A DNA stretch of 28,916 bases from contig CAZNLR010000055.1 of NCBI GenBank assembly GCA_964574215.1, positions 1 through 28,916 of the forward strand. Direction: 5' to 3'. Position 1 is the first letter of the stretch; each line of letters begins with the position of its first letter. This document shows positions 15,075-23,524 of the stretch, piece by piece. This DNA is from GCA-2725625 sp964574215. Lineage in GTDB: Bacteria; Pseudomonadota; Alphaproteobacteria; Rhodospirillales; UBA2165. The notes beneath the pieces were generated by a model, which did not search any database, was not told the origin of the DNA, and was given only the letters and a program-made list of their open reading frames with translations. A program made the translations under genes and the position numbers.

Positions 15075-16391
15075 CTATCTATAGAGAAAATCGGGTAGGA
15101 ACATTACCAGGCCCGGCAGGAAGACCAGGATCAGCAGGCGGATTATATCGACACACCAAAACGGCGTAACGCCCTTAAATACAGTGGTGGTTTTGACGTC
15201 CTTCAGGACGCCGGCCAGCACGAATACATTTAGCCCCACGGGTGGAGTAATCAGACTGATCTCCGTTACCACGACGGCGACAATGCCGAACCAAACGAGG
15301 ATTGCCTCTTCACCCAATCCGGCATAACCAAGGCCTTTGATAACCGGGAAGAAAATTGGAATGGTGAGCAGCAGCATGGACAGGCTTTCGAAAATACAGC
15401 CCAGGACAATGTATATTGCGATAATGATAAAAATGACAACCAGTGGGGAGACTTCGAAGCCGGTAACCATTGCCAAGAGACCATCCGGCAACCCGGCCCG
15501 GTTAACGAAGTTCGAAAAAATCATGGCGCCGAAAAGCACGGTGAAAAGCATGGCGGCGGTTCTGGCGCTGTCGACCAGGACATCATAGTAATCCCGAAAA
15601 TTTCTGACGCCTCGGGCGAGGGCCAGCAAAAACGCGCCGCCGGCGCCGATGCCGGCTGCCTCGGTCGGGGTGAAGATGCCGCCATATATGCCGCCGATCA
15701 CCAAAATGAACAGGAGAAGCGTACCCCAAACGCCCTTGAGCGCTTGAATTCGTTCGCTCCAAGGCATTTTAGCGACCCTTGGTCCGGCCTCCGGTTTGCG
15801 CCAAACGACATATTGAACGGCACACAGATAAAGTAAGATTCCAAGAAATCCTGGCAGGAAGCCGGCGGCGAACAGTTCGCGGATACTGGTTTCGGTCATC
15901 AAGCCGTAAATCACCAGAATAACGCTGGGCGGGATCAGAATACCCAACGTGCCGCCGGCCGCAATCGATGCCGTCGACAAGCTTTCGGCGTAGCCGAAAC
16001 GACGCATTTCCGGATAGGCGACTTTGGACATGGTGGCCGCCGTCGCCAGGCTGGAGCCGCAAATGGCGCTGAATCCACCGCAGGCGACGATGGTCGCCAT
16101 GGAAAGACCGCCCTTTCGATGACCGAGAAAAGCGTGAGAGGCAGTGAACAATTCAGATGACAAACCTGCTTTGGAGACCAGGTTGCCCATCAGGATAAAC
16201 ATCGGCACGACCGACAGCCCGTAACTTAGCGCCGTTTCGGAAAAGCGCGTACTGACCATTGCCAGCGAAGGTCCCCAGCCACTGGTGTAGGCAAAGCCAC
16301 AGACGCCAACCAGTCCCATGGCAAAGGCGATGGGCAGGCGCATAAAAACGAGCGCAATAAGAATGACAAATCCAACGAGAGCAACAGTCAC
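15075..16391 (-). CDS. TRAP transporter large permease (DctM type)
   Basis: The 438-residue large membrane subunit of a tripartite ATP-independent periplasmic transporter, which moves an organic acid inward with sodium. It has about 12 hydrophobic segments and the typical start (VGFVILIALVFMRLPIAFAMGLVG), plus GGTLGILIPPSVILVIYG and the C-terminal LITPPVGLNVFV signature. The length is normal. Start is GTG 16389-16391, 31 bp after the small permease gene. It is the last gene of a three-gene operon in the order binding protein, small permease, large permease. The substrate cannot be read from this subunit. Confidence 0.95.
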   Translation of the reverse strand: MTVALVGFVILIALVFMRLPIAFAMGLVGVCGFAYTSGWGPSLAMVSTRFSETALSYGLSVVPMFILMGNLVSKAGLSSELFTASHAFLGHRKGGLSMATIVACGGFSAICGSSLATAATMSKVAYPEMRRFGYAESLSTASIAAGGTLGILIPPSVILVIYGLMTETSIRELFAAGFLPGFLGILLYLCAVQYVVWRKPEAGPRVAKMPWSERIQALKGVWGTLLLFILVIGGIYGGIFTPTEAAGIGAGGAFLLALARGVRNFRDYYDVLVDSARTAAMLFTVLFGAMIFSNFVNRAGLPDGLLAMVTGFEVSPLVVIFIIIAIYIVLGCIFESLSMLLLTIPIFFPVIKGLGYAGLGEEAILVWFGIVAVVVTEISLITPPVGLNVFVLAGVLKDVKTTTVFKGVTPFWCVDIIRLLILVFLPGLVMFLPDFLYR

Positions 16392-16422
16392 AGATAGTCC
16401 GATCTAATGGTTAAATATGAAT

Positions 16423-16986
16423 CTAGGTCGATTTCAAATCGTCATGAATTGAATCATCATGACCGGGCGAAAGTGGACCTCGACCCTGAATATAGCGTGG
16501 GATATTCAAAATGAGCGCCACGGCAGTCGCGCCGCACATTGCTGAGATGAAAAAATAAATTGGCGCATATGGGATTTCCAGATACTCACTGGCATCGCCG
16601 TAGTCGGTAGCCTTCATGGCAAAGTCCCACATACGATAAGCGACTGTCGCCAACATAATTGTCGCTAGTACATTGATGAAAAGCTGGCGCGCATTAATCA
16701 ACCTTACGGGAAACCACAAATCCATTAGGTCAACGGCGACATGTTCCTCGCGAAAACTGACAGTTGGCAGAACGGCAAAAATCAGAATGCCCATGAAAAA
16801 CTCGGTGAGTTCTGTAGCGCCATCGAGAGGAGAATTGAAAACATAACGTCCGACCACATCAATGCAGGTCATCAACATCATGGCAAACAGGAACAAGGAC
16901 GACGTGCCATCGGTGAGACGCCGCAGCCTATTGGCTACGGCGCTCTCCTCAGACTTAACGTCCTTTATTTCGGGTGTGCTGCTCAC
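16423..16986 (-). CDS. TRAP transporter small permease (DctQ type)
   Basis: A 187-residue membrane protein with four hydrophobic helices and the DctQ pattern: DVVGRYVFNSPLDGATELTEF after helix 1 and SFREEHVAVDLM later. This is the small subunit that forms the membrane complex with the large permease. It starts at GTG 16984-16986, overlapping the TGA stop of the binding-protein gene by the sequence GTGA, a sign of translational coupling. The charged N-terminal tail of about 30 residues is cytosolic. Confidence 0.93.
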   Translation of the reverse strand: MSSTPEIKDVKSEESAVANRLRRLTDGTSSLFLFAMMLMTCIDVVGRYVFNSPLDGATELTEFFMGILIFAVLPTVSFREEHVAVDLMDLWFPVRLINARQLFINVLATIMLATVAYRMWDFAMKATDYGDASEYLEIPYAPIYFFISAMCGATAVALILNIPRYIQGRGPLSPGHDDSIHDDLKST

Positions 16987-17990
16987 TTGTAACTAGCTGC
17001 AGCGGCACGCAGATCCGCCAAAGCGGCTTTGGCGTCGATGGTTTTAAACTTGGCCATTTTCTTCAGCCAGTTGGCTTCAATTTTAGCCGAGACTTTTTTA
17101 TAGTCCGCCATCATGGCGCTGGACGCCGTTTGAATTTTGGAGCCGGCTGCCTTGGCGGCGGCCAATCCAACGACATCACCATGTTCCCAAATTTTACCAA
17201 TCTGTTTGGAGAATTCAGTACCGGTGGTGCTGAGAACCGCGCGGCGGTCTTTGGCCGACAGCTTGTCAAGGAACTGCGGGCTGATAATAACCGCGAAGCT
17301 ACCGTAGTAGAGGCCGCCCTTCATAAACGTTACGTAGGGGACGATTTCTTTGAGACGGAAGCTCTTCTGCGTTTCGACCGGCATAAAGACACCGTCGGCA
17401 ACACCCGATGATACGGTTTCGTACACTTTGGGAGCCGGCACTTTAACGGCGACAACACCCAGTTGTTTGCCAACCAAGCTGCTGACACCGCCGGCTACGC
17501 GAATTTTCAAACCTTTGAGATCGGCCAGTGAATTGATCTGTTTTTTGGTTTGAATAACCGCATCACCATGGGAGAACATAGCAGCGACGACAACACCACG
17601 GTGTTCATTGGCTTTGCTCAAATGGTCTTCAAAGGCTTTTTGAGAAGCATAGGAAGCAGCCTCCGCCGTTGCGCCGAGACCCGGCATTTCGACCGCCTGA
17701 GTGGCCAGATAGCGGGTGTTGTAACCGTGGAAAATCCATGCGGCATCGGCAATACCATCGCGCGCAACTTCGAACTGTTTCGGCGGTGAGGCCAATTTAT
17801 ATTCGATTTTCCATTTCACGCGGCCTTCTGTCGCGGCTTCGATCCGCTTGCCCCATTGTGGGAACATCTGGGAGTTTTGCGGATGAGTAGGCGGCGCCCA
17901 ACTGCTGAATTTCATAACTGTTTCCGCTTTTGCGTTGATGGCAGTCATCATCGCAGCAGCGCCGATAATTCCAAATACGTATCTAGACAT
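16983..17990 (-). CDS. TRAP transporter substrate-binding protein (DctP type)
   Basis: A 335-residue periplasmic binding protein. The signal peptide occupies residues 1-22 (GIIGAAAMMTAINAKA), with mature start ETVMKFSSWAPP. DctP features follow: GIADAAWIFHGYN, LKGLKIRVAGG with the Arg expected to bind a carboxylate, and APKVYETVSSGVADGVFMP. I start at ATG 17988-17990, which has AGGAGA at a good distance, rather than the in-frame TTG three bases upstream. It is the first gene of the TRAP operon and probably sets substrate choice, most likely an organic or aromatic acid. An amidohydrolase of the pyrone-dicarboxylate group lies upstream on the same strand, which hints at aromatic-derived substrates, but that link is inference. 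Confidence 0.94.
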   Translation of the reverse strand: MSRYVFGIIGAAAMMTAINAKAETVMKFSSWAPPTHPQNSQMFPQWGKRIEAATEGRVKWKIEYKLASPPKQFEVARDGIADAAWIFHGYNTRYLATQAVEMPGLGATAEAASYASQKAFEDHLSKANEHRGVVVAAMFSHGDAVIQTKKQINSLADLKGLKIRVAGGVSSLVGKQLGVVAVKVPAPKVYETVSSGVADGVFMPVETQKSFRLKEIVPYVTFMKGGLYYGSFAVIISPQFLDKLSAKDRRAVLSTTGTEFSKQIGKIWEHGDVVGLAAAKAAGSKIQTASSAMMADYKKVSAKIEANWLKKMAKFKTIDAKAALADLRAAAASYK

Positions 17991-18404
17991 CAAAGTCTCC
18001 TTGCTGGTGTAGCTTCCCGGCTTGAACCGCCGGTCATTTACATATGTTGTTGCCGAAATACGGCAAAAATAAGTGAATTAGGATAATAGACCCCCCAAAA
18101 TCACTCGACCTGAAATATACGAAATTATTGACCAAAAATCTCACTATTTAAGTGAAATTCGTGCCCAACCGAGTTCGTTAGGTAAACCATTAACAAATTA
18201 TGGGCGATTGCCGCAAGTCTTTGTATTTTACCTAACCGATAGAGTGAATTAACGTAAATATTTCAAGCAGTCGGAACTGGCACAATGACGATTGTGTGGC
18301 AATTTGTCTAATGTTGGATGGGGCAACAACCATAACCCACGGTTATGATTCTAGTAATGGGCTGGCAATGGGTACGGCTATAGTATCGAAAGTTGAGATT
18401 TCGG
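17991..18404. promoter_or_regulatory. Regulatory-looking region upstream of the TRAP operon
   Basis: About 410 bases without a gene, rich in inverted repeats. They are TCACT-ATTTA-AGTGA (18141-18155); arms GTTAGGTAAA (18177-18186) and TTTACCTAAC (18227-18236) 40 bases apart; CACAAT-GACG-ATTGTG (18281-18296); and CATAACC-CAC-GGTTATG (18331-18347). The last is near the 3' end of the amidohydrolase operon and could be a transcript-end hairpin, though it has no T run. The others could be operators controlling dctP. The right regulator is not visible in the window. Confidence 0.45.
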
Positions 18405-19244
18405 CTAGAATCCGTACAACTCGGCGGGATTTTCGACCAAGATTTTCTGGCGCGTCCGTTCGTTGTCTACCCAATCCAACAACATATCCATAACAATGGC
18501 ATCATCCGGCCTTGGGTCCTGTGCCGGATGCGGCCAGTTGGTTGCCCACAACATGCGCTCCGGCGCTGCTTTGACGAAGGCTTTGGCCAGAATTCCCACG
18601 TCATCGTAATGAGGCGGACCGACTTTCGAAACCTCATAAGGCGCCGAAAGCTTAACCCAGGCGCCATTGTCGACAAGATCGAGCATCATCTTGAACGCAA
18701 TATGATCCGTCTTGACCGGTTCCAGGAATTTACCGACGTGATCAATGACCAGACCCCCGGGAAGACGATTGACGGCATCAATATGGTCATGCAGTTCCCG
18801 TCCATCCAATTGTAGTTGCACGTGCCAGCCGAAATTATCGACCCGCGCCGCCATCTCTTCCAGAATTTCCCAGGGCAATGCGCCGCCGGGCAACATATGA
18901 AATCGGATGCCCCGCACGCCTTTCGAAGTTAAGTCCTCTAATTCGCCGTCGGTTACGGAGGTGTCGACGGCTACCACACCGCGGGCGCTGTCACCGATCT
19001 TCGCCATGGCATCAAGAGTGCAACTATTATCGACGCCATAAGTCGTTGGCTGTACGATGACCACGCGGTCCAATCCCAACCTATCCTGAACTTTCCGGTA
19101 ATCGGCCAAACGACCGTCCGGCGGTTCCAAGAGGGCCGTCGGCGCCATGGCGTATTGCGGCTCATAAATATGCATGTGAGTGTCGGTGGCCCCAGGGGGT
19201 GCCGTGAGCTTCGGTTTTGGATCGTTACCATACTCGTAAGCCAC
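18405..19244 (-). CDS. Amidohydrolase, pyrone-dicarboxylate-hydrolase-like
   Basis: A 279-residue TIM-barrel metal hydrolase of the Amidohydro_2 family, closest in look to 2-pyrone-4,6-dicarboxylate lactonase (LigI) and its relatives. Visible marks are the metal-binding pair in TDTHMHIY (His23, His25), GVRGIRFHMLPGG, LVIDHVGKF with a further His, and LWATNWPHPAQDPRPDD near the C-terminus. There is no signal peptide. It starts at GTG 19242-19244, three bases after the stop of the GFA gene, so the two are cotranscribed and probably translationally coupled. LigI itself opens a lactone in lignin-derived aromatic breakdown; the exact substrate here is open, because this subfamily is broad. Confidence 0.85.
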   Translation of the reverse strand: MAYEYGNDPKPKLTAPPGATDTHMHIYEPQYAMAPTALLEPPDGRLADYRKVQDRLGLDRVVIVQPTTYGVDNSCTLDAMAKIGDSARGVVAVDTSVTDGELEDLTSKGVRGIRFHMLPGGALPWEILEEMAARVDNFGWHVQLQLDGRELHDHIDAVNRLPGGLVIDHVGKFLEPVKTDHIAFKMMLDLVDNGAWVKLSAPYEVSKVGPPHYDDVGILAKAFVKAAPERMLWATNWPHPAQDPRPDDAIVMDMLLDWVDNERTRQKILVENPAELYGF

Positions 19245-19247
19245 GGA

Positions 19248-19745
19248 TTAATTCCCGGAATAAAGGTTCCTGGCTTTGTGCCATTCCTCAATACCTTCTT
19301 CTGGGTAGTGATCGAAATGGACGTCATGTTCGCCCTCAGGCACGTCAATCCAATCGGCCTTATAAGCAAGCATGAGATGAACGCGGTCGGGAGGAGTGGG
19401 CAACGGTGTATCGATGGCCGATGCGAAAGGATAAATGAACTCCGGGTAGTTCGGACTGAAACACCAAAGCGCCGATCCGCATTTTGCACAGAAATGACGA
19501 TGATTGGAGCTTAGGCCTTCCTCGTCATAAACATCGCGATGATTATTGCGCGATTGGTAGACTGAAATATTTTCTTCGCCTTCCACTTTCAAACTGCCGG
19601 CATCGCCCATGATGTTAATGGCATAGCCGCCCCCCCCGCCGGTTTTGCGGCAAATGCTGCAATAGCAATAATTAAACGGGTGGGGGGTGTGTGACGAAAA
19701 ACTAAATTTGACGGCGCCGCAATGGCACGATCCTTTGAGTTCCAT
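19248..19745 (-). CDS. GFA (CENP-V) family zinc protein
   Basis: A 165-residue protein of the GFA/CENP-V fold. All seven expected zinc cysteines are present: Cys7 and Cys9 (SCHCGAV), Cys27, Cys29, Cys32 (YCYCSICRK), Cys87 and Cys90 (HFCAKCGSAL). Members include glutathione-dependent formaldehyde-activating enzyme (Gfa), but most members have unknown roles, so the name should not be taken as function. GGGAGA lies ahead of ATG 19743-19745. It is the first gene of a pair with the amidohydrolase. The C-terminal third, rich in His, Asp and Glu (EGEHDVHFDHYPEEG), is longer than in the shortest family members. Confidence 0.92.
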   Translation of the reverse strand: MELKGSCHCGAVKFSFSSHTPHPFNYCYCSICRKTGGGGGYAINIMGDAGSLKVEGEENISVYQSRNNHRDVYDEEGLSSNHRHFCAKCGSALWCFSPNYPEFIYPFASAIDTPLPTPPDRVHLMLAYKADWIDVPEGEHDVHFDHYPEEGIEEWHKARNLYSGN

Positions 19746-19804
19746 TGCATTTCTCCCAGCAAGTCGGCGGGCCAGGCCATTCCGCTAAGCCCGCGTGTTG
19801 GTTA

Positions 19805-20413
19805 TCAGCTTTTTGGCTTGATTTTTGACAGATTCTTTACCGAAACGACGTTTTTTATCCCTTTGACGACAATGGTCGCTTTTTCTTTTTCCTTACCGGA
19901 CAATGAGCGTCCGAATAGAAAAACCTTTCCACCGACCGACCGCCATCTGAAGTTGGTGACGTTGACACCTTTGGCATCCAACAACAGTGCATTGATTTTG
20001 CTTTCGATAACCGTGTCGTCGACAAAATTTTCGACCGCACCTTTTTCCTTATCGATGGATTTTATAACCAATATCTCGTTGTAGATATTTTTTACATTCT
20101 CAACGCCGCGGGTAAGTTTTTCCGCTTGTGATTTTTGTTCTCCAGTTTCGACCGAACCCGTCAACATTACATCCTGTTCGTACACGTCGGCGCTGATAGA
20201 AACCACATCCGTGCCCATTTTTTCGACGACCTTGGCCGTGATTTCGGTTTTGATCGCCAAATCGGCGGCAATATCTTCTGAGCTTCTATCCTCGACGGCT
20301 GCTTCCACGGCGCCTTTAATCATGGATAGGGGATTCAAATCAATCGCGTGGGACGAGGCCGTATGAAACAGCAGGATTACCGCTGCAATAACCGCGAGAG
20401 AAAATGACCTCAT
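19805..20413 (-). CDS. Periplasmic protein with two BON domains
   Basis: A 202-residue exported protein. A signal peptide (SLAVIAAVILLFHTASSHA) is followed by two BON domains, about residues 45-118 (ISADVYEQDVMLTGSVETGEQKSQA) and 125-200 (DDTVIESKINALLL, GGKVFLFGRSLSGKEK). BON domains bind membranes or phospholipids; OsmY and DolP are relatives. The ATG directly follows the TAA of the histidine-kinase gene (TAAATG) and GGAGGT lies inside the end of the kinase gene, so it is translationally coupled to the kinase. This pairing suggests it works in the same envelope-sensing pathway, perhaps as an accessory to the kinase or as its target, which is inferred from position only. Confidence 0.9.
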   Translation of the reverse strand: MRSFSLAVIAAVILLFHTASSHAIDLNPLSMIKGAVEAAVEDRSSEDIAADLAIKTEITAKVVEKMGTDVVSISADVYEQDVMLTGSVETGEQKSQAEKLTRGVENVKNIYNEILVIKSIDKEKGAVENFVDDTVIESKINALLLDAKGVNVTNFRWRSVGGKVFLFGRSLSGKEKEKATIVVKGIKNVVSVKNLSKIKPKS

Positions 20414-22342
20414 TTAACTGACCTCCAACAAACTATCATCAACGACACGCTCGCTCGGCAGTTGAACTATCACGGTTGTTCCTTCGCCGAAAACACTTTC
20501 GATTATCATATTGCCGCCGTGGGCTTCAACCAAGCCCTTGGTCAATGGCAGTCCCAGTCCGGTACCCTCGATTACATCCGTATCAGAACTTTTTATCTGA
20601 CCAAATTTTTGCAACGCTATTTCTATTTCCTCTTCTCGCATTCCGATACCGGTATCGCTGATCGATATATCCATCGACTGGTCTTCGTTTAACACCCAGT
20701 TTGTCGTAACGCGGCCACCACTATTGGTAAATTTAACGGCGTTTGAAAGCAAATTTACCAAAATCTGCTTCATGCGACGTTCGTCAGCCAGGATCATTTG
20801 TTGGCAATTACGTTTTTCGAATTTCAATTCCACGCCTTCTGCTTCCGCCCGAGATTTGACCATGCGCAGGACGGATTCGACCGTTGGCTCAATTTCAATT
20901 TCCGATTCATTGAGTTCAAGTTTGTGGGCTTCGATGGCGGAGACGTCGAGAACATCATTGATGAGATGCAGCAGGTGATGGCCGGATTCATAAATATTGG
21001 TGACGTATTCCTCTTGTTGTTCATTTGCCAGTTCACCGAATATTTTCTCGGTCAATAATTCAGAAAATCCAATCACCGCGTTGAGAGGCGTTCTGAGTTC
21101 ATGGCTCATATTGGCCAGGAATTCGGTTTTGGTGCGATTGGCGGTTTCCGCTTCGATCAACGCATTTCTGAGTTCCTGTTCCCGGTTTCGGGAATCGGTA
21201 ATGTCTTCGCTGAGAACATAAAATCCTTGTGGGTTCCCGTTGTGGTCCATGTTCGGCACATAAGTGCTGCGTCTTATTACCGGCTGATCGGACGCGGCAG
21301 TTTGTGCTTCGAATTCGACAATGGAAATTTCACCGCCAGCCGCCTGGTCTAGGTGGTGTTTCAATTTTTCATACGTTTCCGTTCCCCAAAGTTCAGATAC
21401 AGTTTTTCCCAGAATGTTATCCCGGTTTAAAGCAAAGTCCTTTTCATATTGTGCATTGACGAATCTATAAATCCCGTCCGCATCGATATAGGCGACCAAC
21501 ACGGGAATATTATCGGTGATTAGTCGAAGAGTTAGTTCTCTCTCCCTGAGTTCACTGGTTCTTTCGTCGACGCGCCTTTCAAGCTCGTCGTTTGCCCTCT
21601 TTAAATTTTCTTCAGCACTGGCTTGCTTTCTTTGGCTTTCGGAAATCGTCCGCAAGAAGCTGTTGATTGAGCGGGTCAATTGGCCAAGTTCATCTTCAAC
21701 ATGGCCCTCCGGTTCTTTGAGGCGGTAGTTTTCGAGACTCTCGGGATTGGCGTCGCCAACGGATTTGGCAAGCTGCATTAGGGCTCTGGTAACAAGGAAG
21801 TAGAATAAAATGACCAGTAATCCGCCAAGGATAATATTTCTAATGACTTCTGATATTAAGGCGAACCATGATCGTTCATAAAATGCCGATAGTGCCAGGT
21901 CGAAATTCACTTCAATATCGAGGGTACCAATAACTTTATTAGAGTTGCCGGGAGCGGTGAGTATCATGCGTCTGGTTAACGTACTTTCCGTAAACCGATC
22001 CGTCAGCCATCTGGTTTTGCGTTGCGGCGCCTGTCTCTCCAGACTCCCCAATATACCGCCGCGTTCATCCTCAATTCGCGCGCGTACAATAAAATCGTAC
22101 ACAAATAGCCCTTTTACGATTTCTGCCGCCTGAATATCATCGAGACGCAGCGCAGCATTGGTCGCGTTAATTTCCGCTCCGTTGAGAATGCGCTGAATAC
22201 GGTCGCTCGTCAGCGTGATTTCATCTCTAAAATCGGAAGCAACCTGAGCCAAGCCGAACAGCGACCCCAGGATCAAAGTCATGGCGACGCAGATAACGGC
22301 AAGCCTGTAAGAAATGCGCTCTTTTGTTAGCTGTATAATCAA
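20414..22342 (-). CDS. Membrane sensor histidine kinase (HAMP-PAS-HisKA-HATPase)
   Basis: A 642-residue sensor kinase. TM1 spans residues 13-34, a periplasmic sensor of about 130 residues follows, and TM2 lies near 165-188. Next come a HAMP segment, a coiled-coil linker (residues about 235-275), a PAS domain (about 275-385; ITDNIPVLVAYIDADGIYRFVN), HisKA with phosphoacceptor His414 in NMSHELRTPLNAVIGFSELL, and the HATPase with NLLSNAVKF, SDTGIGM and GTGLGLPL. All catalytic boxes are intact. No ATG fits the start, and TTG 22340-22342 after GGATAACT is the only reasonable choice that keeps TM1. It is coupled to the BON-domain gene downstream and is divergent from a FixJ-like regulator, its most likely partner. 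The signal is unknown; both an envelope and a cytosolic (PAS) input are possible. Confidence 0.93.
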   Translation of the reverse strand: MIIQLTKERISYRLAVICVAMTLILGSLFGLAQVASDFRDEITLTSDRIQRILNGAEINATNAALRLDDIQAAEIVKGLFVYDFIVRARIEDERGGILGSLERQAPQRKTRWLTDRFTESTLTRRMILTAPGNSNKVIGTLDIEVNFDLALSAFYERSWFALISEVIRNIILGGLLVILFYFLVTRALMQLAKSVGDANPESLENYRLKEPEGHVEDELGQLTRSINSFLRTISESQRKQASAEENLKRANDELERRVDERTSELRERELTLRLITDNIPVLVAYIDADGIYRFVNAQYEKDFALNRDNILGKTVSELWGTETYEKLKHHLDQAAGGEISIVEFEAQTAASDQPVIRRSTYVPNMDHNGNPQGFYVLSEDITDSRNREQELRNALIEAETANRTKTEFLANMSHELRTPLNAVIGFSELLTEKIFGELANEQQEEYVTNIYESGHHLLHLINDVLDVSAIEAHKLELNESEIEIEPTVESVLRMVKSRAEAEGVELKFEKRNCQQMILADERRMKQILVNLLSNAVKFTNSGGRVTTNWVLNEDQSMDISISDTGIGMREEEIEIALQKFGQIKSSDTDVIEGTGLGLPLTKGLVEAHGGNMIIESVFGEGTTVIVQLPSERVVDDSLLEVS

Positions 22343-22795
22343 AGTTATCCGGTACTCACTAAAATTTTTCGGCGATCTCTATTTAAAAATAAGCGGTGAC
22401 ACCTTAAATATGGTGTTCAATGTTGAATTTAAAACAAAAAAGCGACTTAATTGGAACTTAGAAATTGTGTTTTAATTATCTAATAATAATTGAATAATAT
22501 GGTATTATTTCCTTTATTAAGTCCTATAGCTCGTTTTTTTTGCGGGTTGATGGTTCTTGAGATCGTCTCAAATATTAATAGATTCAGCGAAGTATCTTTA
22601 ACATTGAAATTTTTAATTAGCGTCATATGTAGAAATATACTTTTGAGGGAGATTTCAACCAGATTACCGATTAAGATTAAGACGGACCGAAAATTCTGGG
22701 AATGGTGATGGTTTCATCGCTGAAAAATTATTACCGCCCAGCCGGGTAAATGCCGAAAAAAGGCAAAACCTAAAGAATACGAATGAGGGATATTT
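22343..22795. promoter_or_regulatory. AT-rich divergent region between kinase and regulator genes
   Basis: About 450 bases without a convincing gene, very AT-rich. A plus-strand frame of 72 codons (22490-22708) has hydrophobic content but no ribosome site and is not called. A possible plus-strand promoter is TTGAAA (22604-22609), 16 bases, TATGTA (22626-22631). The region must hold the start signals for both the kinase and the response regulator, so shared control is likely. Confidence 0.4.
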
Positions 22796-23425
22796 GTGAC
22801 CAACCAAACTGAATCAATTGTCTTCATCGTCGACGATGATGAAGCCGTAAGGGAATCCTTGCATTGGCTCGTCGAGTCCGTGGGGCTGCCGGTTAAGACT
22901 TTCGCCACAGGTATGGAGTTTCTAGACAGTGATGCGCCCGGTCAGGCGGGGTGCGTCATTCTCGATATTAGAATGCCGGGCATGAGCGGTATCGACGTAT
23001 TTGAGGAACTCAAAGTGCGCCAAGTCGATATTCCGGTTATTTTTCTGACCGGTCACGGCGACGTTCATCTCGCCGTACGAGCCATGAAATCGGGTGCATT
23101 CGATTTTGTCGAAAAGCCCTTTAACGACCAGTTGCTGCTCGATTTGGTTCAAAAAGCTATCCGCCAAGATTCGTCAAATACGTCGGCCAGAATCCAATTG
23201 AAGTCGATCCGCGACAAGCTGGACAATTTGACGGAACGGGAACGGCAGGTTCTGGATGGCGTTGTTGGCGGTGAGTCGAATAAGATAATTGCCGGAAAGT
23301 TGAGTCTCAGCGAAAAGACCATCGAATTTCATCGCGCAAAAATGATGGAAAAAATGAAAGCGGCGACCTTGGCGGATTTGATTAAAATGGTGACCATTCT
23401 CGAAAAATTTAACGAAAAAGTATAA
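22796..23425 (+). CDS. FixJ/NarL-type two-component response regulator
   Basis: A 209-residue transcription regulator. The receiver domain, about residues 6-122, has Asp13-15 (VDDDEAV), the phosphoacceptor Asp57 (VILDIRMPGMSG), Thr85 (FLTGHGDV) and Lys107 (VEKPF), all intact. A LuxR-type helix-turn-helix follows at about 143-205 (LTERERQVLDGVVGGESNKIIAGKL, SEKTIEFHRAKMMEKM). The sequence style is that of FixJ and TodT/StyR regulators. Start is GTG 22796 with GAGGGA about six bases before. It is divergent from the PAS histidine kinase, with which it probably forms a two-component pair, controlling perhaps the kinase-BON operon and the CBS gene downstream. Targets are not known. Confidence 0.94.
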   Translation: MTNQTESIVFIVDDDEAVRESLHWLVESVGLPVKTFATGMEFLDSDAPGQAGCVILDIRMPGMSGIDVFEELKVRQVDIPVIFLTGHGDVHLAVRAMKSGAFDFVEKPFNDQLLLDLVQKAIRQDSSNTSARIQLKSIRDKLDNLTERERQVLDGVVGGESNKIIAGKLSLSEKTIEFHRAKMMEKMKAATLADLIKMVTILEKFNEKV

Positions 23426-23481
23426 ATAAATCCACGCTTCACACCTGTAAAAATCAAGATTAAGCACCATATTTTATGAGT

Positions 23482-23498
23482 CGCACCGCCTCGGTGCG
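23482..23498. terminator. Strong hairpin between regulator and CBS genes
   Basis: CGCACCG and CGGTGCG form a perfect 7-bp stem around CCT. There is no T run after it on either strand. It lies 57 bp after the regulator stop and just upstream of the CBS gene's GGGAGAAAG ribosome site. It may be a factor-dependent terminator, an mRNA-stabilising hairpin or a leader element of the CBS gene. Confidence 0.35.
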
Positions 23499-23524
23499 CA
23501 GATTCACCATGGGAGAAAGTAGGC

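Noticed and set aside
22490..22708. A 72-codon plus-strand frame in the kinase/regulator gap
   Set aside because: No ribosome site, AT-driven composition, no family resemblance.
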